A stretch of DNA of 64,000 nt, from contig CAWFXC010000003.1 in NCBI GenBank assembly GCA_963819735.1, forward strand, positions 124,001 through 188,000, read 5' to 3'. Below are positions 52,385-60,839 of the stretch, piece by piece. Position numbers and translations under genes: made by a program. Every line of letters starts with the position of its first letter. The first letter of the stretch is position 1. The notes beneath the pieces were generated by a model. That model saw nothing but the letters and a program-made list of their open reading frames with translations. It searched no databases and was not told where the DNA came from. This DNA is from CAWFXC01 sp963819735 (GTDB lineage: Bacteria; Actinomycetota; Acidimicrobiia; IMCC26256; DASPTH01).

Positions 52385-54043
52385 TCAGGCAGGGGTTCCC
52401 GGCTGGCTGCGCGAGTCGTCCGCATCGGGACCGCGCACGACGCCGAGCGTGGCGGCCGGGGTCTCGCCGTACTCCTCGGCCGGGCGGGCGGCGCCGAACA
52501 GGTGGCCCTGGGCCAGCTCGCAGTTCAGCGCCTGCAGCGCGGCGAACTGCTCCAGCGTCTCGACTCCTTCGGCGATGGCACCGAGGCCGAGCGAGTGCGC
52601 GAGGTCCACGATGGCGCTGCAGATCGCGTCGCGGTCGCGGTCGTTGTCGACCTCGGCCACGAAGGTGGCGGCGATCTTGATCGCGTCGAGCGGGAACTGC
52701 CGCAGCGACACCAACGAGGAGGCGCCGGTCCCGAAGTCGTCGATGACGAGGCCCACCCCGATCTCGTGCAGCTGCCGGAGGGTGCGATCGCTGGCTTCGC
52801 GATCGGCGAGCAACGTCTGCTCGGTGATCTCGAGCCACAACGAGCCGGGGGCGAGGCCGGTCTCGCCGATGATCCGTTTCACCTGGGCCGGGAGGGCCGG
52901 CTCGGCGAACTGCCGGGGCGAGAGGTTCAGGTCGAGCTTGAGGGTCGAACCCGCACCCTGGTGCCAGTCCGCCATCTGCCGGCAGGCCTGCTCGATCGCC
53001 CACGCACCGATGGGGACGATCGCACCCGTCCGCTCGGCCGACGGGAGGAACTCGTTCGCGAACAGCAGCCCGTACTCCGGGTGCTCCCACCGCAGCAGTG
53101 CCTCGAACGCGGCGACCCGACCGGTCGCGCAGCTCACGATCGGTTGGTAGTGGAGCCGGAGCTCGTCGCAGGCGAGCGCGGCCGCGAGCTCGCCCTGACC
53201 GAACGTCGTGGCGGGCGCGGTGGTGCTGATCTCGATCCGCGCCCCGCCCTGCGTCCGGGCGTTCTTCCCCGCGTTGATGGCGCGGCGCAGGACGCTCTCG
53301 GGTCGTTCGTCGATGCTGGTGGCGAGGGCGACGCCGATGCTCGCGGTCACCTCGGCCACCCCGGCCCGCATGACCGCGGGGTGGGCGACGCCCATCGAGA
53401 TGCGTTCGGCGAGTGATTCGGCCGCCGCCTGGTCGGGCACGTCTCGACAGACCAGCACGAACCGTTCCTGGTTCACGTGGGCGACCACGTCGCGTGGTCG
53501 GGTGACGGTCCGCAGGCGCTCGGTGATCGCCTCGAGCAGTTTGATCCCGGCGGCTTCGCCCATGCGTTCGCGGACGTCGATCAAGTTGTCGAGCTCGACC
53601 GACACGATGGCCAGCCGGCCGAGGTTCACGTCGGCGAGGGTGAGCCACGAACGGAGCCGGTCGAGGTCGAGCACGGGGATACGCGCCAGCGTCGGGTCGT
53701 GCCGATCGGTCGGCCCCGACATCGCCAGAGCCGTTGTGGGAATGGGGGCCGGGGGTTCCTCGGCCGGTTCGCGGGACGGTTCCGGCGCCGGGCCGAACGC
53801 CAAGTCCGCCGGTGCGAGCGACGCGTCGGGCGCCTGGACCGATGCCGGTTCGGCACCGGGATCGGCGGAAGGTGCCGGCGCCGGAGCTCGGCCGATCACC
53901 GATTCCACGACCGGGGGTTCGAGCAACTGGGCCACGAGATCGGCGGCCCGGCGGGCCCGACGGCCGGCGCGGAGGGCGAAGACGGTCGCCACCACGGCCA
54001 CCAGAACGGCAAGAACCGCGGCCACGGTGAGTGTGTTTTCCAC
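52385..54043 (-). CDS. EAL-domain cyclic-di-GMP phosphodiesterase with degenerate GGDEF domain
   Basis: This protein of about 552 residues has one N-terminal helix (LTVAAVLAVLVAVVATVFAL), a Pro/Ala linker, a GGDEF-fold domain where the signature is replaced by VNQERF, and a C-terminal EAL domain. EAL residues seen are FEALLRW, LDLNLSPRQF, LWLEITE, VIDDFGTG, IKIA and AIAEGVE. Glu, Asn, Asp-Asp, Lys and the late Glu needed for metal and c-di-GMP are kept, so hydrolysis is likely and cyclase activity is not. GTG at 54043 is used. The CAP lipoprotein gene is divergent. Confidence 0.88.
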   Translation of the reverse strand: MENTLTVAAVLAVLVAVVATVFALRAGRRARRAADLVAQLLEPPVVESVIGRAPAPAPSADPGAEPASVQAPDASLAPADLAFGPAPEPSREPAEEPPAPIPTTALAMSGPTDRHDPTLARIPVLDLDRLRSWLTLADVNLGRLAIVSVELDNLIDVRERMGEAAGIKLLEAITERLRTVTRPRDVVAHVNQERFVLVCRDVPDQAAAESLAERISMGVAHPAVMRAGVAEVTASIGVALATSIDERPESVLRRAINAGKNARTQGGARIEISTTAPATTFGQGELAAALACDELRLHYQPIVSCATGRVAAFEALLRWEHPEYGLLFANEFLPSAERTGAIVPIGAWAIEQACRQMADWHQGAGSTLKLDLNLSPRQFAEPALPAQVKRIIGETGLAPGSLWLEITEQTLLADREASDRTLRQLHEIGVGLVIDDFGTGASSLVSLRQFPLDAIKIAATFVAEVDNDRDRDAICSAIVDLAHSLGLGAIAEGVETLEQFAALQALNCELAQGHLFGAARPAEEYGETPAATLGVVRGPDADDSRSQPGTPA

Positions 54044-54210
54044 GCTCAGTTGTCGGAGTCCCGGTGGCCGAGCTTGAGCCAACCCCCGAGTTGATGCTCC
54101 GTTGAACTTCGGGGGACCGGCAGCGGAACTGGGCTGGTCAGGATCTCCCCTGGTTCGGCCCCCGGTGCCGAGCATCTCCGCCGCCCCATCCCCTTCCCTC
54201 TGGAGCCGCC

Positions 54211-54675
54211 GTGCGCGCCAAGCTGATGATCCCGATCTTCGTCCTCGGACTGGCGGTCGCCGTCAGCGCGTGTGCGCCGTCGGCAACCTCGACCGGTGGC
54301 GGTTTCGAAGACGGCGTGATCGCAGCAATGAACCAGGACCGGGCGGCGGCCGGGCTCGGCCCGCTCGCCTGGGATGGTCAGCTGGCTCCGTTGGCGCAGA
54401 ACTGGTCGGACCAGATCGCGGCGAGCGGCAACCTCGTCCACTCCAACCTCGGTGGACTGATCAGCGCGCCCTACATGGCCGCGTGGCACGGGCTCGCCGA
54501 GAACCTCCTCCTCGCCAGTGGCGACCTGACTCCGGCCGGCGCCGAGAGCATGTGGATGAACTCACCCGAGCACCGGGCCAACATCCTGAATCCGTCGATG
54601 GACTACGTCGGCATCGGGACCGCCCGAGACGCATCGGGCCGATTGTGGGTCGTCGCAGAATTCGGTGCCCGGTAG
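54211..54675 (+). CDS. CAP/SCP-domain lipoprotein
   Basis: This 154-residue secreted protein has a lipoprotein signal peptide ending in the lipobox VSAC (Cys about 21), then a CAP/SCP (PR-1, YkwD-like) domain: ALAWDGQLAPLAQNWSDQI-type pattern here as PLAWDGQLAPLAQNWSDQIA, NLVHSNL, GLAENLL, and WMNSPEHRANILNPSMDYVGIGTA. The conserved His and Glu of the CAP cleft are present. Function in bacteria is not settled. GTG start with GGAG 5 bases upstream; the stop overlaps a possible GTG of the downstream kinase frame. Confidence 0.88.
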   Translation: MRAKLMIPIFVLGLAVAVSACAPSATSTGGGFEDGVIAAMNQDRAAAGLGPLAWDGQLAPLAQNWSDQIAASGNLVHSNLGGLISAPYMAAWHGLAENLLLASGDLTPAGAESMWMNSPEHRANILNPSMDYVGIGTARDASGRLWVVAEFGAR

Positions 54676-54694
54676 CCGCCCCTACCCCGCACCG

Positions 54695-57505
54695 ATGGAG
54701 GGTGGGCACCCCGTCCCGCCTTCCGTGGTGAGCGGGCCCGCTCCGCCCGCGGGCCCGCTCACCACGTCAATCTGGTTCCGCCGAAGACCCCGGGCCGACG
54801 CACCCGAGGTTCCCGGAGCAGGCTTGGTAGCGTCGCGCGACCCCGACGCGGCCTCCTACGCGCCGGAACCGGAGGATCCGTTGGCGGACGGCACGCTCGG
54901 AACGGACGGCGACGCCGACGTCAAGAACGACGTCAAGGGCAGGGCTGAACCGAAGAACGAGCTCAGGAACGATCCCAGGAACAAGGCGGGCGCGACCGGC
55001 ACGGCCGGCAAGCGCGATCGGCGCCGCGGCGTCGTCGGCGGCGCCCTCTCCGGGGTGCTCACCGGCTTCGCGCCCATCGTGATCGTCGGCCTGGCGGCCC
55101 TGCTCGCCACCGAATGGAGCAACTGGCTCCACGCCGGGACCCTCGGCGACATCGCGGTCGCCCCGGCCGCCGGTGTCGTGCTCGCGGCGCTGCTCCTCCT
55201 GTCACCGGCGCGGTGGCCGGGTCCGCTGCTCGCGGCGGCGACCGCGGTGGCGGCCGTCGACCTCCGTCACGACCTCGGCACCGGGATCAGCATGGGCCGC
55301 GCCATCGCCACCGTCGTGGGTGCGCTGGTCGCGGCGCTGATCCTGCGCTTCCTCGCCGGCGGGCACTTCCGGCTCGCGGGCGTGCGGGAGCTCATGGAGC
55401 TCATCGCGGCGGCGGCCGTCGGCGGCATCTTCAGCGCCGCCGCGATGACGTTGGCGCTCCTCGGCACCGGCACTCCCCTCTGGCGCGCCGGCTACCACCA
55501 TGCGCTGGCCGACGCCTTCGGCATGATCCTCCTGCCCTGTGTCGCGCTCACGTGCGCGGCCGCGGCACCCTCGACCCGGCGCCGCGGCGGCCGCGTCGAG
55601 GCCGGGCTGCTCGGGCTGGCCGTCATCGGCACCAGCGTGCTCGCCCTCGGGCGGTGGGGCGACCCGCTCGCGTACTCGGCCACCTTGCTGCTCGTGTGGG
55701 CGGCGCTGCGGTTCGGAGCGCGGGGCGTCGCGCTCTCGGGCCTGGTGATGGTCATGGCCTCCGATTGGGCGGCGGCGCGCATGACCGGCCCGTTCACCGG
55801 CATCTCGAGCAGCCCCGAGAGCGGCGTGCTGGTGCTGCAGGTCTTCATCGCCGTCACTCTGGTCGCCATGCTCGGCCTCGCGCTGGCGCTCGACGAGCGC
55901 GACGCGGCCGAGGCCAACAACTGGATCGCCGACGAACGGTTCCGCCGCGCGTTCAACGACTCACCGTCGGGGATGGTCGTGGCCACGCTCGACGGTCACA
56001 TCGTCGAGGTGAACCGGGCACTGTGCGAACGCCTCGGGTACTCGGAACACGAGCTGTTGGGCACCACGCTCCGGGCGCTGCGCCACGACGACGCCGGCGA
56101 CCTCGAGCCGCCCCGCGCCTGGCCGACGGGCCCCGAGAGTCCCGACCTCCGCGAGCAACGGTTCGTCGACGCGCAGGGCGAGACGGTGTGGGTCGAGCTC
56201 TTCGAGACGCGACTGCGCCGGTTCGACGGCGCGCCCGAGTTCAAGATGGTCGTGATCCAGGACGTCACCGAACGCAAGGGGCTGCAGCAGCAGCTCGTGC
56301 ACGCGCAGAAGATGGAATCGGTCGGGCGCCTGGCCGGCGGCATCGCCCACGACTTCAACAACGTGTTGTCGATCATGCGCGGCCAGGTCGAGCTGCTCCA
56401 GGACGACCTCGTCGTGCTCGACCAGGCCCGGGCGCGCATCGACTCGGTGCAGCGCGCCACCGACCGCGCCGCCGCGCTCACCGACGACCTCATGGCGTTC
56501 AGCCGGCGGCGCACCGACGAGCCGGTGCCGCTCGACGTGCGCGAGCTGGTGCTCTCGCTCCGGGAGCTGCTCCACCAGATGCTCGGGCCGACGGTCTCGC
56601 TCGACCTCGAGCTCGACGACGCGCTCCCGACCATCCTCGCCGACCCCAACCGGATCGAGCAGTCGATCCTCAACCTCGCCAACAACGCGCGCGACGCGAT
56701 GCCCTCGGGCGGGCGCCTCACCGTCGGCCTCCACTCCGGACCCGGCCCCACTCGCGCGGTCGTGCTCAGCGTCGCCGACACCGGGGCGGGGATGGACGCC
56801 GCCACCCTGGCGCGGGTGTTCGAACCGTTCTTCACCACCAAGCCGCCGGGGCTCGGCACCGGCCTCGGCCTGTCCACCACCGAGGACATGGTCCGCTCGG
56901 CGGGCGGCACGATCGACGTCGAGAGCATCCCCGGGCGCGGCACCACGTTCTCGCTCGCCTTCCCGACGTATCCCCCGGTCGACCTCCCCGTCCCGGAACC
57001 CGAGGGCGACGCCCGTCCGGTCGACGACCGCGACGACGACATCCTGACCGCAACCGCCACCGAGCTCGACCTCACCGACCCGGCGGCAGTGCCCGACCCC
57101 GACGACGATGCGGTCACCGTGCTCGTGGTCGACGACGAACCCGAGGTACGCACGCTCGTCACCGAGATCCTGCGCGGCTCCGGCTATCGGGTCATGGTCG
57201 CCACCGACGGCGAGGCCGCGCTCGAGCTGATCTCACGGGAACGTCCGCGCGTCGACCTGCTGGTGACCGACGTCGTCATGCCGGTGATGAGCGGCACCGA
57301 TCTCGCGGTCCGGATGACCGAGCGCTCGCCCGACATGCGCGTGCTGTTCATGTCGGGGTTCGTCCCCGCCGGGTCGGCCGCCCTCCGCGGCGCGCCGCTG
57401 ATCCCGAAGCCGCTGCGCCGGGTCGAGTTGCTCGACGCGGTGCAGGCGCTGCTGGTCGGCGCGTCCGACCGGGTGCCGAGGCCGGCTCAGGGTTCGAAGC
57501 GGTAG
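54695..57505 (+). CDS. Hybrid sensor histidine kinase (MASE1-like, PAS, HisKA, HATPase, REC)
   Basis: This protein has about 936 residues. After a charged N-terminal region lies a block of eight or so transmembrane helices (MASE1-like, about 110-395). A PAS domain starts near 414 (RRAFNDSPSGMVVATLDG), the H-box is GRLAGGIAHDFNN with His near 552, then N-box NLANNARDA, G1 DTGAGMD, F-box FEPFFTTK, G2 GLGLSTTEDMV. A C-terminal REC domain has VVDDEPE and phosphoacceptor Asp near 859 in LLVTDVVMP. Phosphotransfer inside the protein or to another regulator is likely. The convergent OmpR gene overlaps its 3' end by 19 bases. ATG 54695 or GTG 54665 may start it. Confidence 0.88.
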   Translation: MEGGHPVPPSVVSGPAPPAGPLTTSIWFRRRPRADAPEVPGAGLVASRDPDAASYAPEPEDPLADGTLGTDGDADVKNDVKGRAEPKNELRNDPRNKAGATGTAGKRDRRRGVVGGALSGVLTGFAPIVIVGLAALLATEWSNWLHAGTLGDIAVAPAAGVVLAALLLLSPARWPGPLLAAATAVAAVDLRHDLGTGISMGRAIATVVGALVAALILRFLAGGHFRLAGVRELMELIAAAAVGGIFSAAAMTLALLGTGTPLWRAGYHHALADAFGMILLPCVALTCAAAAPSTRRRGGRVEAGLLGLAVIGTSVLALGRWGDPLAYSATLLLVWAALRFGARGVALSGLVMVMASDWAAARMTGPFTGISSSPESGVLVLQVFIAVTLVAMLGLALALDERDAAEANNWIADERFRRAFNDSPSGMVVATLDGHIVEVNRALCERLGYSEHELLGTTLRALRHDDAGDLEPPRAWPTGPESPDLREQRFVDAQGETVWVELFETRLRRFDGAPEFKMVVIQDVTERKGLQQQLVHAQKMESVGRLAGGIAHDFNNVLSIMRGQVELLQDDLVVLDQARARIDSVQRATDRAAALTDDLMAFSRRRTDEPVPLDVRELVLSLRELLHQMLGPTVSLDLELDDALPTILADPNRIEQSILNLANNARDAMPSGGRLTVGLHSGPGPTRAVVLSVADTGAGMDAATLARVFEPFFTTKPPGLGTGLGLSTTEDMVRSAGGTIDVESIPGRGTTFSLAFPTYPPVDLPVPEPEGDARPVDDRDDDILTATATELDLTDPAAVPDPDDDAVTVLVVDDEPEVRTLVTEILRGSGYRVMVATDGEAALELISRERPRVDLLVTDVVMPVMSGTDLAVRMTERSPDMRVLFMSGFVPAGSAALRGAPLIPKPLRRVELLDAVQALLVGASDRVPRPAQGSKR

Positions 57506-58158
57506 CCGACCCCTCGCACGGTCACGACCCGCGTCGGCCGCGCCGGGTCGTCCTCGATCTTCGCCCGCAGCCGGTGCACGTGCTCACTGACCGTGCCGGC
57601 CCCCTGCCATTCCGGTTCCGCGTCCCACACGTGGCGCAGGAGCTGATCGCGTGTGAACACCTGACGGGGTGACGCGGCGAGGAACGCCAGCAGATCGAAC
57701 TCGCGCCGACGCAGCTCCAGGACCTCGCCCCGCAGCAGCACCTCGCGCGTCGTGAGGTCGAGTTCGAGCTCGCCGAACTCGAGGCGGTCCTGGCGGTCCG
57801 GCATGCGCGTGCGCCGCAACACCGAGCGCACCCGGGCCACCAGCTCGCGGGGCGAGAACGGCTTCACGACGTAGTCGTCGGCCCCGAGCTCGAGGCCGAC
57901 GATGCGGTCGGCTTCGTCGGACTGGCCGCTGAGCACGATCACCGGGACCGGGTTGTCGGGCCGCAGCTCCCGCAGCACGTCGAGGCCCCGCACGTTCGGG
58001 AGCCCCAGGTCGAGCACGACCAGCTCCGGCGCATCCCCCGCGATCTTGATGAGCGCGGTCGCACCGTCGCCGGCCTGGTCGACGGTGAATCCCTCGCGCT
58101 CGAGGGCACTGCGCACGACGTCGACCAGGTCGATGTCGTCGTCCACGACGAGGATCAC
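57487..58158 (-). CDS. OmpR/PhoB-family response regulator
   Basis: This 223-residue response regulator has an N-terminal REC domain (ILVVDDDIDLVDV, phosphoacceptor Asp in LVVLDLGLP, Lys in DDYVVKPFSPREL) and a C-terminal winged helix (LTTREVLLRGEVLELRRREFDLLAFLA pattern; VSEHVHRLRAKIEDDPARP; VRGVGYRFEP). It binds DNA as a dimer to direct repeats. The start is GTG. It overlaps the hybrid kinase gene tail to tail, so they are neighbours but not co-transcribed. Whether they are partners is not shown. Confidence 0.92.
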   Translation of the reverse strand: MILVVDDDIDLVDVVRSALEREGFTVDQAGDGATALIKIAGDAPELVVLDLGLPNVRGLDVLRELRPDNPVPVIVLSGQSDEADRIVGLELGADDYVVKPFSPRELVARVRSVLRRTRMPDRQDRLEFGELELDLTTREVLLRGEVLELRRREFDLLAFLAASPRQVFTRDQLLRHVWDAEPEWQGAGTVSEHVHRLRAKIEDDPARPTRVVTVRGVGYRFEP

Positions 58159-58279
58159 TCTCGGGCTCCTGACTCAGTCGACGGCCGGTCGACCGTCGCG
58201 CGATGTCCGCGGACCGGTTCGCCCGCGGTTTTGCAAGCCCGCCCTGTCGAGACTACGACGCGAGAATAGGAGGCCGCGG

Positions 58280-58924
58280 CTACGCCGCGGGAACGCCCCG
58301 GGCGCGGAGCACGCCGTGGCGGGTCATCGACCACCGGAACCACACGACCGACACCACGATCGCGATGATCGTGAGCCCCGCCGACGACAGGGACTTCACC
58401 AGCACGAACGTGCCGACCGACTGGCTCACCTGGAGCCAGAGCGCCAGCGTCGCGTTCAGGAAGCCGGTGAGCGCCCACAGCAGGGAGATCTGGAGGAAGA
58501 ACCGGCGGACGTGCGCGTTCGCCATCACGTGCGGAGGAATGGGGCAGAAATCGGTGGCCAGGCGTTGCGCGAGCGGTCGCCCGAGCGGCACCGACAGCAG
58601 GAACGCGGTCGCCACCAGCGCGGTGCCGAGGGTCGGCTGGAGGAAGTAGACGAACGAGCTCCCGGTGGCGAAGGCCAGCACGGATCGCGCGGTGAGCGTG
58701 ACCGCCCCCAGGATCAGGATGCCGGGAACCGGCTTGTGGGTGAGCACCCGGCGCAGCACCGCGGTGTACGACCACCCCAGCCCCACCAGCATCGCCCCCC
58801 ACAGGCCCAACAGGTGCAACATCAGGAGGAAGAGCCCGACCGGGATCAGCGAGCCCTCGATCACGTTCGGCAGCGCGTGGCGGGCCAGGGTCCCGAGGCG
58901 CGGGAACTCGAAATGGGCGGACAT
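58280..58924 (-). CDS. VC0807-type polytopic membrane protein
   Basis: This 214-residue protein has about six transmembrane helices. Features recalling VC0807-like proteins of unknown function are LPNVIEGSLIPVGLFLLML, LVGLGWSYTAVLRRVLTHKPVPGILILGAVTL (key WSYTAVLRRVL and PVPGILILG) and FVYFLQPTLGTALVATAFLLSVPLGRPLAQRLATDFCPIPP (key FLQPTLGT and FCPIPP). ATG 58924 gives MSAHFEFPRLGTLARH; a longer start at 58966 is less likely. It is preceded by no obvious promoter; the HAD gene is divergent. Confidence 0.8.
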   Translation of the reverse strand: MSAHFEFPRLGTLARHALPNVIEGSLIPVGLFLLMLHLLGLWGAMLVGLGWSYTAVLRRVLTHKPVPGILILGAVTLTARSVLAFATGSSFVYFLQPTLGTALVATAFLLSVPLGRPLAQRLATDFCPIPPHVMANAHVRRFFLQISLLWALTGFLNATLALWLQVSQSVGTFVLVKSLSSAGLTIIAIVVSVVWFRWSMTRHGVLRARGVPAA

Positions 58925-59005
58925 GGTCCAGGCTTTCTCGGCAGGGCGGAACGCCCAGTTGAGCACCTGCGGGCGCGTGGCGGCCGCGCGCGAGGATGCA
59001 CCCCG

Positions 59006-59740
59006 ATGTCAGTGCGCGCCGTGTTCCTCGACTTCTTCGGCACCCTGGCCCGTTCCATCCACTCGGTCGGTCTCGACACGGTGATGGAACGGCACGGGTA
59101 CGACCTCCCCGCCCACCTCCAGGAGGTCTGGTGGAGCGGCGACATCGACGGGCTCGAACACGTCGAGCAGTCGGCGAGCCGGGAGCACTACCTGGCCTGG
59201 CAGCGGGAACGGCTGCTCGCCATGCTCGCGCAGGCCGACGTCCATCCCGGCGAGTACGACGTGATCCTCGACGACCTCCACGCCGGCCGTTCGGAACGGG
59301 TGCTCGAAGCCTACGCCGAGGTGCCCGACGTGTTGCGCGACCTACGCGAGCGTGGGCTGCTCCTCGTGGTCTGCTCGAACTGGGACTGGGACCTCGCGCC
59401 GGCGGTCGACGAGGTCGGCCTCACCGATCTCGTCGACGTCCTCGTGTCGTCGGCGTGGGCCGGAGCCCGCAAACCGCACCCGCGCATCTTCGAGCACACC
59501 CTCGAGCGAGCCGGGTACGCGCGGCCCGGGATCGCGCCCGGCGACGTGCTGTTCGTCGGCGACACCTGGGGTCCCGACGTGGAAGGCCCGCGGGCGGCGG
59601 GCATGACGCCGGCCTACCTCGAGCGCGACGGGCACTGGCCCGACCTGACCCGTCCCACCGCGCCGGAACCCGCAGCGGAATCGCGTGTGGTCGCGCGCAT
59701 CCGCGACCTCACGGGAGTGCTCCCGCTCGTCGAACGCTGA
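59006..59740 (+). CDS. HAD-superfamily hydrolase
   Basis: This 244-residue HAD hydrolase has motif I FLDFFGTLA (nucleophile Asp, acid/base position changed from Asp to Phe-Gly pattern DFFGT), a helical cap, motif II CSNWD, motif III Lys in ARKPHPRIFEHTL, and motif IV VGDTWGPDVEGPRAAGM. The second acidic residue of the usual DxD is Phe here, as in dehalogenase/REG-2-type HADs, so phosphatase activity is uncertain. The substrate is unknown. Start ATG at 59006; divergent from the VC0807-type gene and convergent with the cold-shock gene. Confidence 0.85.
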   Translation: MSVRAVFLDFFGTLARSIHSVGLDTVMERHGYDLPAHLQEVWWSGDIDGLEHVEQSASREHYLAWQRERLLAMLAQADVHPGEYDVILDDLHAGRSERVLEAYAEVPDVLRDLRERGLLLVVCSNWDWDLAPAVDEVGLTDLVDVLVSSAWAGARKPHPRIFEHTLERAGYARPGIAPGDVLFVGDTWGPDVEGPRAAGMTPAYLERDGHWPDLTRPTAPEPAAESRVVARIRDLTGVLPLVER

Positions 59741-59747
59741 GGACGGG

Positions 59748-59765
59748 ACGCGTCAGACGACGCGT
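59748..59765. terminator. Small hairpin between convergent genes
   Basis: ACGCGTC (59748-59754) pairs perfectly with GACGCGT (59759-59765) around AGAC, overlapping the cold-shock stop codon and 7 bases past the HAD stop. There is no U-run, so termination by this hairpin alone is doubtful. Confidence 0.3.
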
Positions 59766-59953
59766 ACGTTCTGCGCCTCTTCACCCTTCCGGCCGGGGCC
59801 GACGTCGAACTCGACGGCCTGCCCCTCTTCCAGAGTGCGGTATCCGGTGCCCTGGATCGCCGAGAAGTGCACGAACACGTCGGGCCCGTCCTCACGGGAG
59901 ATGAAGCCGTAGCCCTTCTCCGCGTTGAACCATTTCACGCTGCCAGTTGCCAA
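59753..59953 (-). CDS. Cold-shock protein (CspA family)
   Basis: This 66-residue single-stranded nucleic-acid chaperone has GSVKWFNAEKGYGFI (RNP1) and DVFVHFSAI (RNP2), ending EEAQNVRVV, the full and normal-length CspA fold. The start is TTG in LATGSVKWF; many relatives begin MATG at this exact site, and GGGAG lies about 10 bases upstream, which supports TTG over any upstream start. A short convergent hairpin lies at its 3' end. Confidence 0.93.
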   Translation of the reverse strand: MATGSVKWFNAEKGYGFISREDGPDVFVHFSAIQGTGYRTLEEGQAVEFDVGPGRKGEEAQNVRVV

Positions 59954-60056
59954 CGCCTTGCTCCCTCTTGCGGTACCGCCGATTTCATTGCCGGGGAACG
60001 GTAGCAGGACCGGGTCTCCGCTGCGACCGGTCTCGCACGTGTGCGACGATGCCGCG

Positions 60057-60839
60057 ATGCCCGGCACCATCGTCTCGCTCCACGCCCACCCCGACGACGA
60101 GGCCATCCTGGTCGGGGGCACCCTCGCGCGCGCGGCCGACGCCGGTCACCGCGTCGTGCTCGTCTTCGCGACGCGCGGTGAGCACGGCGAGGTGGTCGAC
60201 GGCGTGCTCGGACCCGCCGAGGTGCTCGCCGACCGACGCGAGATCGAGGCGCGACGAGCCGCCGAGATCCTGGGTGCCGCACGAGTCGAGTTCCTCGACT
60301 ACCGCGACTCCGGCATGGTCGACACGCCCACCAACGCGCAGGCGGGCTCGTTCACCACCGCCGACGTCGACGAAGCCGCGGGCCGGCTAGCCCGGATCCT
60401 CGACGAAGAGTCGGCCGAAGTGCTGACGACATACGACGAACGCGGCGCGTACGGCCACCCCGACCACGTGCAGGTCCACGCAGTCGGACACCGCGCCGCG
60501 TTGCTGGCGAACACCCCGCGCGTCTACGAGGCGACGTTCAGCCGCGACCACTTCATCGAGCTGGCGGCCGCCCTGGCCGACGAGCTCCCGCCGGGAGTCG
60601 ACGTCCCCGATCCCGCGCAGTTCGACCTCGGGATGCCCGACGCGCGGATCACGACGCGCGTCGACGTGTCGTCGGTGCTCGATCGCAAGCGGGCGGCGAT
60701 GGCGGTGCACGCCAGCCAGATCCCACCCGACTCGTTCTTCCTCAGCCTCGGTCCCGATGCGTTCACGCGCGTGTTCGGCGTCGAGTGGTTCATCCGCACC
60801 CACCCCGCGCCGTCCGGACCCGAGACGTGGTTGTTCTAA
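60057..60839 (+). CDS. PIG-L family deacetylase, MshB/Mca-like
   Basis: This 260-residue zinc hydrolase has SLHAHPDDEAILVGGTLA with the AHPDDE motif, FATRGEHGEV, FLDYRDSGM, and TYDERGAYGHPDHVQVH with the third zinc-ligand region. The C-terminal VHASQIPPDSFFLSL fits MshB/Mca enzymes, which cleave GlcNAc-inositol or mycothiol conjugates. This suggests mycothiol chemistry but other mycothiol genes are not in the window. ATG at 60057. The stop overlaps the convergent channel-like gene by 4 bases. Confidence 0.87.
   Translation: MPGTIVSLHAHPDDEAILVGGTLARAADAGHRVVLVFATRGEHGEVVDGVLGPAEVLADRREIEARRAAEILGAARVEFLDYRDSGMVDTPTNAQAGSFTTADVDEAAGRLARILDEESAEVLTTYDERGAYGHPDHVQVHAVGHRAALLANTPRVYEATFSRDHFIELAAALADELPPGVDVPDPAQFDLGMPDARITTRVDVSSVLDRKRAAMAVHASQIPPDSFFLSLGPDAFTRVFGVEWFIRTHPAPSGPETWLF

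Noticed and set aside
55114..57672. 852-codon + reading in another frame of the hybrid kinase
   Set aside because: Arg/Pro-rich shadow with no domain; the kinase frame carries every motif.
59748..59765. Strong bidirectional terminator
   Set aside because: The stem is only 7 bp and has no U-run on either side; kept only as a low-confidence hairpin.
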